DNA of 64,000 nt from Hyphomicrobium sp. GTDB lineage: Bacteria > Pseudomonadota > Alphaproteobacteria > Rhizobiales > Hyphomicrobiaceae. Made by a program: the position numbers and the translations under genes. The notes under the pieces are model-generated. The model ran no database searches. It saw nothing but the letters and a program-made list of their open reading frames with translations, and had not been told where the DNA came from. Location: the NCBI RefSeq assembly GCF_019753045.1, contig NZ_JAIELN010000003.1, forward strand, positions 1-64,000. Reading direction: 5' to 3'. Below, in pieces: positions 50,934 through 60,757 of this stretch. How positions within the stretch are numbered: the first letter of the stretch is position 1; each line of letters starts with the position of its first letter.

Positions 50934-51367
50934 CTCTTAGTTACCGGCCCTAGATACGCGCCAGCACTCCGCCTTACTAGCCCGATCGCGCGACATGGCT
51001 GTATTGCACAGCGCTGTGGCGAAACTGTTGCTGTTTCGTGCTCTGGAAGCGTATGCCGGCAATAATGACGCCGCCTGTCCGACGAATGCGCTTAGCTAAC
51101 AAAATTGGGCGAAGAAAGTTGCGATTTTATTGAATTCTGTGTCGTGCCGGGCCGCAGCTTCATGTCGCGGTATCCCAAAAATGCAAAAGCCCCGGATGCA
51201 GCCAGGGCTTTTGCGGGTGAGGACGAAGGGGCCTCCGCTCTCACGTAATTAGATAGTTCGGCCACCGGGCGAGAATGTGACGACTAGGTGAAGCTCGTCA
51301 GGCAAGACTCGGCGTACTCCGGCGCGGGGTCCGAACTCTGCCGAATTCACGCCGGGTCTTTTGGTGC
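50934..51367. other. Intergenic region between L,D-transpeptidase and NtrC-type regulator genes
   Basis: 434 bp. It contains a strong hairpin (51,183-51,214) that ends the regulator transcript; the AT-rich stretch near 51.1 kb may hold the promoter of the transpeptidase gene. No gene was found. Confidence 0.5.
51183..51214 (-). terminator. Terminator hairpin after the NtrC-type regulator gene
   Basis: GCAAAAGCCC and GGGCTTTTGC form a perfect 10-bp stem with a 12-base loop. On the minus strand it lies 150 bp after the regulator stop. Its A/T-rich arm ends could serve as the U-tract in either direction. Confidence 0.7.
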
Positions 51368-52876
51368 TTAGTTGGTGCGGGGCTCTAATCCGTATTCCTG
51401 CATCTTCCGGTAGAGCGTCGAGCGGCCGATGTTGAGCCGTTTCGCCACTTCCGTCATGTGTCCGCGATAACGGCCGAGGGCCAATCGGATCATGTCGGCT
51501 TCGATCGCCTCGAGGGAGCGAATTTCGCCGTCCTCCGCGACCGCCTGGATGCCGAGCGAGCTGCCGGAAATCTGCGACTTCATTTCGACCGTGTGCGGCA
51601 CGGTGTTCTCGGCGCCGAGGAGAGCCGGTCCGGTGTATGCCGGCGGCTTCTGAACGGCTGCGGGCGCTGCCGGGATCTCCGTCTCGAAGCCTTCGACGTG
51701 GGCTGCGATCTGCGGGAATTCGGCAACGGAAAGCTCCGGTCCATCAGCCAGAACAACGGCACGGAAAACTGCGTTCTCGAGCTGGCGGACGTTGCCGGGC
51801 CAAGAATACGACTGAAGCAGTTTCATCGCGCGGTCGGAGATCGTCGCGACGCGCTTGCCTTCTTCGGCGGCGAAGCGGGCAATGAAGTGGCGGGCAAGCT
51901 CTGGAATGTCTTCCACGCGCTCACGTAGCGGCGGCACGAAAATCGGGAAGACGTTGAGGCGGTAATAGAGGTCCTCGCGGAACTTGCCGTCCTTCACCTG
52001 CTGGATCATGTCGCGGTTGGTCGCGGAGATGAGGCGGAAGTTCACTTTCACCGGCCGCTTGGCGCCGACGGGATCGATCTCACCTTCCTGCAAAGCGCGC
52101 AGCAGTTTCACCTGTGCTTCGAGCGGAAGCTCGCCGACTTCGTCGAGGAAGAGCGTGCCGCCGTCGGCTTCCTGGAACTTACCCATGCGCTTGTCGACAG
52201 CGCCGGTAAAGGCTCCCTTTTCGTGGCCGAAAAGGATGCTTTCGATGAGATTTTCCGGGATGGCGCCGCAGTTCACGGTGATGAACGGCTTTCCGGCGCG
52301 ATCGCTCTCGCCCTGGATGGCGCGTGCGATCAGCTCTTTGCCGACCCCGCTCTCGCCTTCGATCAGCACGGGGATGTTCGAAGCAGCCGCACGTTTGCCG
52401 AGCGTGATGACGCGCTTCATGGCTTCGCCGCGCAGAACAAGATCTCCGAAGGTCAGCGTGCCGTCGACCGTCTTCTTGATGCGATTGATCTCGTCAGCGA
52501 GCGCTTCGATCTTGAGGGCACTCTTGATCGATACGTCGAGCCGCTCGGGCGAAGCCGGTTTGACGACGAAATCGACTGCGCCGCGGCGCATCGCATTGAT
52601 GGCCGTTTCAATCGAGCCATGCGCCGTTTGAACGATGATCGGCGGCATGCCGGCTACACGGCCGATGCGATCGAGAACCGCCATGCCGTCCATGCCGGGC
52701 ATGACAAGGTCGAGCAGCACCAAGCCAATCTGTGAATGCTCGGGGCCTTCGAGAATTTGGACCGCCTGTTCGCCGGAACCGCAAGTTCTTGTCTCGAAAC
52801 CGAACCGCTTGATCGTTTCTTCGAGAATGCGACGCTGGGCAGGATCGTCATCGACGATGAGAATACGCTTGGACAT
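51368..52876 (-). CDS. Sigma-54-dependent NtrC-type response regulator
   Basis: 502 aa from the ATG at 52876; a GTG two codons earlier is in frame. The receiver domain has RILIVDDDPAQR and phospho-acceptor Asp56 (LLDLVMPGMDG). The AAA+ domain has Walker A GESGVGKE, the sigma-54 contact loop GAFTGA, Walker B LFLDEVGEL and the arginine-finger region. A Fis-type HTH ends it (MTEVAKRLNIGRSTLYRKM). It activates sigma-54 promoters when phosphorylated. No histidine kinase is adjacent, so its signal is unknown. Confidence 0.93.
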   Translation of the reverse strand: MSKRILIVDDDPAQRRILEETIKRFGFETRTCGSGEQAVQILEGPEHSQIGLVLLDLVMPGMDGMAVLDRIGRVAGMPPIIVQTAHGSIETAINAMRRGAVDFVVKPASPERLDVSIKSALKIEALADEINRIKKTVDGTLTFGDLVLRGEAMKRVITLGKRAAASNIPVLIEGESGVGKELIARAIQGESDRAGKPFITVNCGAIPENLIESILFGHEKGAFTGAVDKRMGKFQEADGGTLFLDEVGELPLEAQVKLLRALQEGEIDPVGAKRPVKVNFRLISATNRDMIQQVKDGKFREDLYYRLNVFPIFVPPLRERVEDIPELARHFIARFAAEEGKRVATISDRAMKLLQSYSWPGNVRQLENAVFRAVVLADGPELSVAEFPQIAAHVEGFETEIPAAPAAVQKPPAYTGPALLGAENTVPHTVEMKSQISGSSLGIQAVAEDGEIRSLEAIEADMIRLALGRYRGHMTEVAKRLNIGRSTLYRKMQEYGLEPRTN

Positions 52877-53215
52877 TTGCACGCAACTTTACTCTTACGG
52901 ACATACCGGTCAGCTTGCTGCGGGCGACGCCGGAATTGACCCAGCTTCAAACACGCGGTGACCTAGAACTTACGCAACGAGTGAAGATTGCCCGACAAGG
53001 GTAAATGTAAGGTTTCGGATTGGCACAATATTCTTCGCGCATCGGTAAGCGGCTGATGTGGCGCGGAAGTTTTTGCTCGCGATGACTGTTTCGGACGTTG
53101 CAGAGCCCACTCGATGCGCCGTCAGTTTCGCAAAAGGGGCACAAGCCCACTCGAATTTCATCTTCGGCGAGCCTGTGGTAAGCCACCACGAAATTTCCGT
53201 TTGTAAAGGACACCC
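52877..53215. other. Divergent intergenic region
   Basis: 339 bp between the NtrC-type regulator and the oligopeptidase gene, transcribed apart. It should contain both promoters. I see no gene and no strong repeat. Confidence 0.4.
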
Positions 53216-55063
53216 ATGCGCAGTCAGTCTTTTTCGGACATCAACCTCGCCCCAGAAGCTCCTTCGCAATCGCCCGCAGATGGGCAGTCGCTTGGAGCGA
53301 TGCCCGAATGGGATCTGAGCGACCTCTACTCGGGTCCGGATGCACCTGAAATCCGGCGGGATCTCAAAGAGGCTGCCGCTGAGGCGACGCGCATCAAGGC
53401 GACATACCAGGGTCGTCTCGCGGACCTCGCGAAAGACGGCGACAAACTGATCGCGCCCATCAAGGACTACGAGAAGCTCGCCGATCTCACGGGCAAGCTC
53501 GGTTCTTTTTCGGGGCTGTACTACGTCCTGAACCAGACGGACCCGGCGCGCGCCAAGTTCAACGCCGATATCTCGGAAGCGCTGACGAAGCTTTATACCG
53601 ATCTCATTTTCTTCGAGCTGGAACTCAACCAGATCGACGATGCTGTCATCGACGAGGCGCTGAAGCACGCAAGCCTCAAGCGCTATAAGCCTTGGTTCGA
53701 CGATCTCAGGAAAGAGAAGCCGCATCAGCTCGACGAGAAGATCGAGACGCTTTTCACGGAGAAATCGCAGACGAGCCGCGCAGCGTGGAACCGGCTGTTC
53801 GACGAGACGATGTCGTCGCTCCGCTTCCAGGTCAAAGGCTACAAGGAGCCATTGTCGCTGGAGCCGACGCTGAACTTCCTGTCGGATGCGGATGAGAAGA
53901 AGCGCAAGGCGGCGTCAGAAGCGCTGTCCAAGGTTTTCAAGGCCAATCTGCCCCTGTTCACGCGGATCACGAATACGCTCGCGAAGGACAAGGAGATTTC
54001 CGACCGTTGGCACAATTTCAAGGACGTCGCGGATAGCCGTAATCTCGCCAACCGCGTCGAAGGGCCAGTTGTCGATGCGCTCGTGTCGAGCGTGCGAGCT
54101 GCCTATCCGCTGCTTTCGCATCGCTATTATGCGATGAAGGCGAAGTGGCTCGGCAAGAAGAAGCTTGTGTCATGGGACCGAAACGCGCCGCTGCCGGACA
54201 AGCCGGAGCGGACGATTTCGTGGCCCGAAGCCGAACAGATCGTGCTGCGCGCCTACAACGGTTTCGCGCCCGAGATGGCGACGATCGCGAAGCAGTTTTT
54301 CGACAAGAACTGGATCGATGCGCCTGTGCGGCCGGGCAAGGCGCCGGGCGCGTTTTCGGCGTCGACAGTTCCGTCAGTGCATCCTTATGTGATGATGAAT
54401 TATCTGGGTAAGCCCCGGGACGTCATGACGCTCGCGCACGAACTCGGTCATGGCGTGCACCAGTGGCTGGCGCGCGATCAGGGTCCGCTGCTTGCACCGA
54501 CGCCATTGACGCTTGCCGAAACGGCGTCGGTGTTTGGCGAGATGCTGACGTTCAATTCAATCATTTCCGAGACCAAGGATCTGCGCGAGAAGAAAGCCAT
54601 GCTCGCCGGCAAGGTCGAGGATATGCTCAACACCGTCGTGCGCCAGATCGCGTTCTATACGTTCGAACGCAAGGTGCATGAGGCGCGCCGGGAGGGCGAA
54701 TTGACGTCCGACCAGATCAACAGCCTGTGGCTCGAGGTGCAGGCGGAAAGCTTAGGACCGGCGATCGACTTGAAGCCCGGCTATGAAGTCTTCTGGACTT
54801 ACATTCCGCACTTCATCCACTCGCCGTTCTATGTCTATGCCTACGCTTTCGGCGATTGCCTCGTGAACTCTCTGTACGGTCTTTATGCCGAAGCACATCC
54901 CGAGTTCGTTCAGAAATATTTCAGCCTCTTGAAGGCCGGTGGCTCGAAGCACCATTCCGAACTTCTCGCCCCGTTCGGGCTCGACGCCCGCGATCCGGAG
55001 TTCTGGAACAAGGGGCTTAAGGTCATCGAAGGAATGATCGACGAATTGGAGAAAATCGGCTGA
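53216..55063 (+). CDS. pepF: M3-family oligoendopeptidase F
   Basis: 615 aa, the usual length. The zinc motif is LAHELGHGVHQWL with ligands His408 and His412 and catalytic Glu409; a downstream glutamate in TLAETASVFGEM is the third ligand. The upstream helical part (MPEWDLSDLYSG, then LAKDGDKLIAPIKDYEKLAD) is typical of PepF. It degrades oligopeptides in the cytoplasm. An ATG at 53300 (MPEWDL) could be the true start, since the first 28 residues are unconserved. Confidence 0.95.
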   Translation: MRSQSFSDINLAPEAPSQSPADGQSLGAMPEWDLSDLYSGPDAPEIRRDLKEAAAEATRIKATYQGRLADLAKDGDKLIAPIKDYEKLADLTGKLGSFSGLYYVLNQTDPARAKFNADISEALTKLYTDLIFFELELNQIDDAVIDEALKHASLKRYKPWFDDLRKEKPHQLDEKIETLFTEKSQTSRAAWNRLFDETMSSLRFQVKGYKEPLSLEPTLNFLSDADEKKRKAASEALSKVFKANLPLFTRITNTLAKDKEISDRWHNFKDVADSRNLANRVEGPVVDALVSSVRAAYPLLSHRYYAMKAKWLGKKKLVSWDRNAPLPDKPERTISWPEAEQIVLRAYNGFAPEMATIAKQFFDKNWIDAPVRPGKAPGAFSASTVPSVHPYVMMNYLGKPRDVMTLAHELGHGVHQWLARDQGPLLAPTPLTLAETASVFGEMLTFNSIISETKDLREKKAMLAGKVEDMLNTVVRQIAFYTFERKVHEARREGELTSDQINSLWLEVQAESLGPAIDLKPGYEVFWTYIPHFIHSPFYVYAYAFGDCLVNSLYGLYAEAHPEFVQKYFSLLKAGGSKHHSELLAPFGLDARDPEFWNKGLKVIEGMIDELEKIG

Positions 55064-55256
55064 GGGCGGCATTACGATGGCAGCAAAAATCCTCGGTGAG
55101 GGGGCGCGACGAATCCTTCCCAAGGGCATTGTCAAGCGGAGAACCGGCGTTTGCGGGGGGTGGGAGGCGAATTTGCCGCTTCCCAATGACCTGACGTGGG
55201 AGTAGAAGCCCGCCACTTTGCTGCGATGCAGCCTCAGATAAGGTCGAGGTGCCTGA

Positions 55257-57173
55257 ATGGCACAAGCGCCCGCTTCAGGTCAGTCCGCCGCCGAATACGG
55301 CGTCGGCGAAGGGCATCATAGTAAGAACTTCTGGGCATTGGCGGTGGGCTCGGTCGGCGTCGTCTTTGGCGACATCGGAACCAGCCCGCTCTATGCTTTC
55401 AAGGAGGCCATAACTGCCGCCGCCCATCGCGGGTTGACGACCGCCGAGGCTGCGCTCGGCGTACTGTCCCTCATTTTCTGGGCGATGACGCTCGTCGTCA
55501 CGATAAAATACGTGCTGCTGCTGCTCCGTGCCGACAACAAGGGCGAAGGCGGCATGTTCGCACTGATGGCACTCGGGCAGACGGTCGCCCGGCGCAGCGC
55601 TCCGTTGCTTGGCGCGCTCGGCATTGCCGGCGCATCGTTCTTCTACGGCGATGCTGTCATTACGCCGGCGATCTCGGTGCTTTCCGCGGTCGAGGGCCTT
55701 AAATTGATCGCGCCGCAATTCGAGCGAGCGGTCATTCCGGTCTCCATCATCGTTCTCGCCTTTCTTTTCTGGATGCAATCGCGCGGCACCGATCGGGTCG
55801 CGCGTTTTTTTGGTCCGGTCATGTCGATCTGGTTCGTCGTGCTGGGGCTCGGCGGTCTCGCGCATATCGCCGATAATGTGCATGTGCTTTTTGCGCTGAA
55901 CCCAGTCTACGGCATGATGTTCGTTTACCATCACGGGTTCCTGGGACTGACTGTGATGGGGCTCGTGTTTTTGGCCTGTACCGGCGCCGAAGCGCTCTAC
56001 GCCGATCTCGGACATTTCGGCCGCCGTCCCATCACGGCGTCGTGGGTGTACTTCGTCATGCCCGCGCTCGTTCTCAATTACTTCGGGCAAGGTGCGCTCG
56101 TCATGAACGACGCGGCCGCGGTCGAGAATCCGTTCTACCGCCTCTACCCCGATTTCATGCTGATCCCGATGCTCATTCTTTCGACGTTCGCAACGGTGAT
56201 CGCCAGCCAGGCTGTGATAACGGGCGCATTTTCTCTTACGCGGCAGGCAATCCAGCTCGGGCTCGTGCCGCGGTTCGAGATCCGGCATACGTCCGAGAGC
56301 ATGGCGGGCCAGATCTACATGCCGAGGGTCAACTGGATCCTCTTCATCGCCGTTCTGGTCGCGATTTTCGCGTTCCGCACGTCGTCCAATCTGGCGGCGG
56401 CGTACGGCGTTTCGGTTACGGCCGCCATGGTCATCGATACGCTGATGGCGTTCTTCGTCATTTGGAAGTGCTGGCGCTGGCCGCTCTGGCGCGTAGCGCT
56501 GATCGTCATTCCGCTTCTGCTCATTGAACAGGCGTTCTTCTCGGCCAACATTCTGAAGCTCTTCGAAGGCGGCTGGGTGCCTCTCGCGATTGCGTGCATG
56601 CTGGCGATCATCATGTTCACGTGGGTCCGGGGAACGCGCGTTCTCGCCAAAGTCACGAAGCGAAACGAGGCGGATCTCGACTGGCTCGTGCGCAAGCTCG
56701 AAGCGAAGCCACCGCATCGCGTATCGGGAACTGCCGTCTTCCTAACCGGCGATCCCTATGCCGCGCCGACGTCTATGATGCACAACCTGAAACACAACCG
56801 GGTCATGCATGAGCGCAACATCCTGCTCTCGATCCGGACCGAGGAGACGCCCCGCATCGCACGGCAGGAAAGGCTGACGATCGAGCGGATTTCGGATCAT
56901 TTCGTCCGCATCATTGCGCGTTACGGCTTCATGGAGACGCCGAGCATTCCGAAGATCCTCGAGCATGCGCGCCGCAAAGACTTCAACATCGATATCGGCT
57001 CGACATCATTCTTCCTGTCGAGGCGGTCGTTGCGGACGACGGCGAAATCCGAAATGCCGCGTTGGCAGGAGCGCCTGTTCATCGCGCTTGCAGGCAGCGC
57101 CGAGGATGCGACGACCTATTTCCAGATTCCGACAGATCGGGTCGTCGAGGTCGGCACGCAGGTCGCGGTCTAG
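55257..57173 (+). CDS. kup: Low-affinity potassium transporter Kup
   Basis: 638 aa with about 12 membrane helices followed by a ~170-residue cytoplasmic domain. Family stretches are GVVFGDIGTSPLYAFKEA, DNKGEGGMFALMAL, GASFFYGDAVITPAISVLSA, GTEALYADLGHFGRRPI and NPFYRLYPDF. It takes up K+ with protons. The ATG at 55257 is preceded by GAGGTGCCTGA. A long antisense open frame on the other strand is a GC-rich shadow. Confidence 0.96.
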   Translation: MAQAPASGQSAAEYGVGEGHHSKNFWALAVGSVGVVFGDIGTSPLYAFKEAITAAAHRGLTTAEAALGVLSLIFWAMTLVVTIKYVLLLLRADNKGEGGMFALMALGQTVARRSAPLLGALGIAGASFFYGDAVITPAISVLSAVEGLKLIAPQFERAVIPVSIIVLAFLFWMQSRGTDRVARFFGPVMSIWFVVLGLGGLAHIADNVHVLFALNPVYGMMFVYHHGFLGLTVMGLVFLACTGAEALYADLGHFGRRPITASWVYFVMPALVLNYFGQGALVMNDAAAVENPFYRLYPDFMLIPMLILSTFATVIASQAVITGAFSLTRQAIQLGLVPRFEIRHTSESMAGQIYMPRVNWILFIAVLVAIFAFRTSSNLAAAYGVSVTAAMVIDTLMAFFVIWKCWRWPLWRVALIVIPLLLIEQAFFSANILKLFEGGWVPLAIACMLAIIMFTWVRGTRVLAKVTKRNEADLDWLVRKLEAKPPHRVSGTAVFLTGDPYAAPTSMMHNLKHNRVMHERNILLSIRTEETPRIARQERLTIERISDHFVRIIARYGFMETPSIPKILEHARRKDFNIDIGSTSFFLSRRSLRTTAKSEMPRWQERLFIALAGSAEDATTYFQIPTDRVVEVGTQVAV

Positions 57174-57342
57174 CGCTCCACGCCGGTCCGCGTCGATTTT
57201 TCATTCTTGCTTGGTGGTTCTGCAGATCCAGCGGCGATCGGCGTCAGCCCCCCGTCCGCTCGATTGATCTGCGACACCTTGAAGCTCGCGGCGACTTGAG
57301 ATACCAACCAGGAAACGAACCAACCGCCTAGGGGAGAAAGCC

Positions 57343-57486
57343 TTGAGCATCGATACGTCAAAGGGCAGTCCGTCAATGGACTATCAGCAGCACGTCGAGA
57401 CCTACCAGATGTTTCTCCGTCTGACGAAGTACGGCATCGTTTTTCTCGTCATCCTGCTGGCCGGAATGAAGTTCTTCCTGGTCTGA
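57343..57486 (+). CDS. Small aa3-type cytochrome c oxidase subunit IV-like protein
   Basis: 47 aa, starting at a TTG with GGGGAGA eight bases upstream; an internal ATG at 57376 is the alternative. The sequence DYQQHVETYQMFLRLTKYG is followed by one membrane helix (IVFLVILLAGMKFFLV). This matches the short alphaproteobacterial subunit IV of aa3 cytochrome oxidase, commonly found right before pntAA. It is an inner-membrane protein. The role in the oxidase is accessory. Confidence 0.8.
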   Translation: MSIDTSKGSPSMDYQQHVETYQMFLRLTKYGIVFLVILLAGMKFFLV

Positions 57487-57595
57487 TGCTCGGTTTCCCA
57501 GGCACAACAGACAGACTCAAAACGGGGCGGGCCGTATAAGGGCTGCCCTTTTTCATATCGGCCGCGCAGTCCCTCCCGCTGAATTGGACCGAGAC

Positions 57596-58735
57596 ATGGT
57601 TACGATAGCTGTTACCAGTGAACCGGCCGACGAGCCGCGCGTTGCGGTTTCGCCCGACACTGTCAAAAAGTTCTCAGCCCTCGGCGCGCGCGTGCGCATA
57701 GAGCAGGGGGCGGGTCTCAGATCGCGTTTCTCCGACGATGCCTACCGGGCTCAGGGGGCCGAGATCGTCAGCCGCGCCGACGCGCTTTCCGGTGCCGATA
57801 TTCTGCTCGCCGTGCGCCGGCCATCCGCTGAAGACATCCGGGCATTGAAACCAGGCGCCATCGTCGCCGGGATGATCGATCCGTTCGGCGATCGCGCGGG
57901 TCTTGAAGCACTCGCGGGCAGCGGCGGTACGGTGTTTTCCATGGAACTGATGCCGCGGACGACGCGCGCCCAATCCATGGACGTGCTGTCGAGCCAGGCC
58001 AATCTCGCGGGCTACAAAGCGGTCGTCGACGGCGCTTCGATGTTCGGACAAGCGCTGCCGTTGATGATGACGCCTGCCGGCACCGTTCCGGCCGCCAAGG
58101 CTTTCATCATGGGCGTCGGCGTTGCCGGGCTGCAGGCCATCGCCACAGCGCGGCGGCTTGGCGCGCAGGTGACCGCAACGGACGTTCGTCCGGCGACGAA
58201 AGAGCAGGTTCAGTCGCTCGGCGCGAAGTTCATCGCGGTCGAGGACGATGAATTCAAGCAGGCGCAGACGGCTGCCGGATACGCGAAGCCGATGAGCGCC
58301 GAATATCAAGCGAAGCAGGCCGAGCTTATCGCGAACCATATCAAGAACCAGGACCTCGTGATTACGACGGCGCTCATTCCCGGGCGTCCGGCGCCGAAGC
58401 TCATCACGCGTGCGATGATCGAGAGCATGAAGCCCGGGTCCGTCATCGTGGATCTCGCGGCCGAACGCGGCGGCAATACGGAGCTGACCGAAGCCGGCAA
58501 GACCGTCGAGACGCCGAACGGTGTGAAGATTTTCGGGCCGCTCAATCTTGCCGGCACGATCGCGGTCAATGCTTCGAGCTTGTACGCTCGCAACCTTTTG
58601 GCGTTCATCGAAACGATGATCGACAAGAAGGAAAAGACGCTTGCGGTCAATTGGGACGACGAGCTGATCAAGGGGACTTTGGTCGCCAAGGACGGTCAGC
58701 TCGTGCATCCGAATTTCGCGACGAAGACGGCATGA
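57596..58735 (+). CDS. pntAA: NAD(P) transhydrogenase subunit alpha, NAD-binding part 1
   Basis: 379 aa from the ATG at 57596; a TTG four codons earlier is in frame. It is the dI domain: ERRV-like start [33 protein letters not shown]-type hinge, [16 protein letters not shown] and [19 protein letters not shown] for NAD binding. With PntAB and PntB it couples hydride transfer from NADH to NADP with proton entry, supplying NADPH. The three-gene split form is typical of alphaproteobacteria. Confidence 0.95.
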   Translation: MVTIAVTSEPADEPRVAVSPDTVKKFSALGARVRIEQGAGLRSRFSDDAYRAQGAEIVSRADALSGADILLAVRRPSAEDIRALKPGAIVAGMIDPFGDRAGLEALAGSGGTVFSMELMPRTTRAQSMDVLSSQANLAGYKAVVDGASMFGQALPLMMTPAGTVPAAKAFIMGVGVAGLQAIATARRLGAQVTATDVRPATKEQVQSLGAKFIAVEDDEFKQAQTAAGYAKPMSAEYQAKQAELIANHIKNQDLVITTALIPGRPAPKLITRAMIESMKPGSVIVDLAAERGGNTELTEAGKTVETPNGVKIFGPLNLAGTIAVNASSLYARNLLAFIETMIDKKEKTLAVNWDDELIKGTLVAKDGQLVHPNFATKTA

Positions 58736-58746
58736 GGAGCCTCGCC

Positions 58747-59145
58747 ATGCGCGTGACGACACCGCTTTTTGCTGCGCTTGCAGTGTTCTTCTTCTCCGCC
58801 TCGTCGGCTTTCGCGGCCGAAGGCGCGCCGATCAGCCCTTCCGTCTACGAATTCATGGTCTTCGTGATCGCGGTGTTCGTTGGCTACTACGTCGTCTGGT
58901 CGGTTACGCCCGCCCTGCACACGCCGCTGATGAGCGTCACCAACGCGATTTCATCGGTCATCGTGGTTGGCGCGCTTCTCGCGGTCGGCGTTTCGTTGAC
59001 GTCGTCAGACAGCAGCATCGCCAAGGTGTTCGGCTTCCTCGCGTTGATGATGGCGTCGGTCAACATCTTCGGCGGCTTCCTCGTCACCAACCGCATGCTT
59101 GCGATGTACAAGAAAAAGGACGCGCCGGCGAAGAAGGACGGCTGA
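58747..59145 (+). CDS. pntAB: NAD(P) transhydrogenase subunit alpha, membrane part
   Basis: 132 aa from the ATG at 58747, with GAGGAG seven bases upstream; an ATG at 58732 overlapping the pntAA stop (ATGA) is also possible. An N-terminal hydrophobic segment is followed by three membrane helices ([58 protein letters not shown]), matching PntA C-terminal dII. It forms part of the proton channel with PntB. Confidence 0.93.
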   Translation: MRVTTPLFAALAVFFFSASSAFAAEGAPISPSVYEFMVFVIAVFVGYYVVWSVTPALHTPLMSVTNAISSVIVVGALLAVGVSLTSSDSSIAKVFGFLALMMASVNIFGGFLVTNRMLAMYKKKDAPAKKDG

Positions 59146-59213
59146 CGCTCACGCTCGACTGGCCAATGAGAACCGCCGAAGACATCAGATAACGGGACCG
59201 GGGAAACGATCCA

Positions 59214-60632
59214 ATGTCCGCAAATGTCGCCGCACTGCTCTACCTCGCCGCCGGGGTTCTGTTCATTCTGGCACTCAGAGGGTTGTCGAGCCCGGCAACG
59301 TCGCGGAAGGGCAATCTCTACGGCATGATCGGCATGACGATCGCCATCCTGACGACGCTCGGTCTAGCTGAGCCGACCGCGACGTCGTGGATCCTGATCG
59401 TTCTCGGGATCGGCATCGGCGGCTTCATCGGCGCCAAGACGGCGCGCGAAATCCCGATGACGATGATGCCCGAACTCGTGGCTGCATTTCACTCGCTCGT
59501 CGGCTTGGCGGCGGTGTTCGTGGCGGCAAGCGCGCTCTATGCGCCGTCGGCGTTCAACATTCTCGTCGATCCCTCAGACCCGGCCGCCGGCATCAAGGGA
59601 GGCAGCCTGCTCGAGATGTCGCTTGGCGTCGCCATCGGCGCCATCACGTTCACGGGCTCGGTGATTGCCTTTTCGAAACTCTCGGGGCGGATGTCCGGCA
59701 AGCCGATCCTGCTGCCGATGCGGCATGTCATCAACGCTGGTCTCGGCCTGCTTCTGATTTTCGTGATCTACAGCTTCATCGTGTCCGCCGGTTCGGCGTG
59801 GCTGTTCTGGCTGGTCGTTGTCCTGGCCCTCCTGCTCGGCGTGTTGATCATCATTCCGATCGGCGGCGCGGACATGCCGGTCGTCGTGTCGATGCTGAAC
59901 TCGTATTCGGGCTGGGCGGCCGCCGGCATCGGCTTCACGCTCGGCAATGTCGCGTTGATCATCACCGGCGCGCTCGTGGGATCGTCGGGCGCCATTCTTT
60001 CCTACATCATGTGCAAGGCCATGAACCGGCAATTCCTGTCCGTCATCGCGGGCGGGTTCGGCGGTGAGACGGTTGCAGCCGCTGGGGGCGGGGGCGAACA
60101 AAAGCCCGTGAAGCTCGGGTCGGCGGAAGACGCGGCTTACGTCATGAAGAACGCGTCCAAGGTCATCATCGTGCCCGGGTACGGCATGGCCGTGGCGCAG
60201 GCGCAGCACGCGCTTCGCGAGATGGGCGACGCGCTCAAGAAGGCCGGCGTCGAGGTGAAATACGCTATTCACCCGGTTGCGGGTCGTATGCCGGGGCACA
60301 TGAACGTGCTGCTGGCGGAAGCCAACGTCCCCTATGACGAGGTTTTCGAGCTCGAGGACATCAACAGCGAGTTCGCACAGGCCGATGCCGTGTACGTCAT
60401 CGGCGCCAACGACGTCGTCAACCCGGCGGCCGAAGACGACAAGTCGTCGCCCATTTACGGTATGCCCGTGCTCCAGGTCTGGAAGGCGGGGACGGTATTC
60501 TTCAATAAGCGCTCGCTGGCTTCCGGCTATGCGGGCATCGACAACCCGGTATTTTACCGCGACAACACCGTCATGGTTTTGGGCGACGCCAAGAAAATGA
60601 CGGAAGAGATCGTTAAGGCTCTGGCGGAGTAA
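59214..60632 (+). CDS. pntB: NAD(P) transhydrogenase subunit beta
   Basis: 472 aa. Eight or nine membrane helices make the proton path, then the NADP-binding dIII domain begins near 295 with VIIVPGYGMAVAQAQHAL, VKYAIHPVAGRMPGHMNVLL, VIGANDVVNPAA and VWKAGTVFFNKRSLASGYAGI. All expected landmarks are present. It follows pntAB by 68 bp in the same operon. Confidence 0.97.
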   Translation: MSANVAALLYLAAGVLFILALRGLSSPATSRKGNLYGMIGMTIAILTTLGLAEPTATSWILIVLGIGIGGFIGAKTAREIPMTMMPELVAAFHSLVGLAAVFVAASALYAPSAFNILVDPSDPAAGIKGGSLLEMSLGVAIGAITFTGSVIAFSKLSGRMSGKPILLPMRHVINAGLGLLLIFVIYSFIVSAGSAWLFWLVVVLALLLGVLIIIPIGGADMPVVVSMLNSYSGWAAAGIGFTLGNVALIITGALVGSSGAILSYIMCKAMNRQFLSVIAGGFGGETVAAAGGGGEQKPVKLGSAEDAAYVMKNASKVIIVPGYGMAVAQAQHALREMGDALKKAGVEVKYAIHPVAGRMPGHMNVLLAEANVPYDEVFELEDINSEFAQADAVYVIGANDVVNPAAEDDKSSPIYGMPVLQVWKAGTVFFNKRSLASGYAGIDNPVFYRDNTVMVLGDAKKMTEEIVKALAE

Positions 60633-60757
60633 AGATCCCGGCGGGCTCAGGGGCAGATCGGCAACATGCGTTTGCCGATCGAGCGGTTGCCCGGCAGCGC
60701 CGGATTTGGTCTGCTATAGCTTCTGCATCAGTTGAATGCAGGTTTGAGGGTATTTCC

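Noticed and set aside
51183-51214. Strong hairpin considered as a small RNA gene
   Set aside because: Position right after the NtrC-type regulator and the symmetric A/T ends fit a terminator; no separate promoter was seen.
55275-56717. 480-aa open frame antisense to kup
   Set aside because: Composition is dominated by R, D, H and E, as expected for the opposite strand of a GC-rich gene; no motif or start signal, while kup itself is unmistakable.
57674-58762. 362-aa open frame antisense to pntAA
   Set aside because: Arg/His-rich with no conserved motif; the plus strand encodes a complete transhydrogenase subunit.
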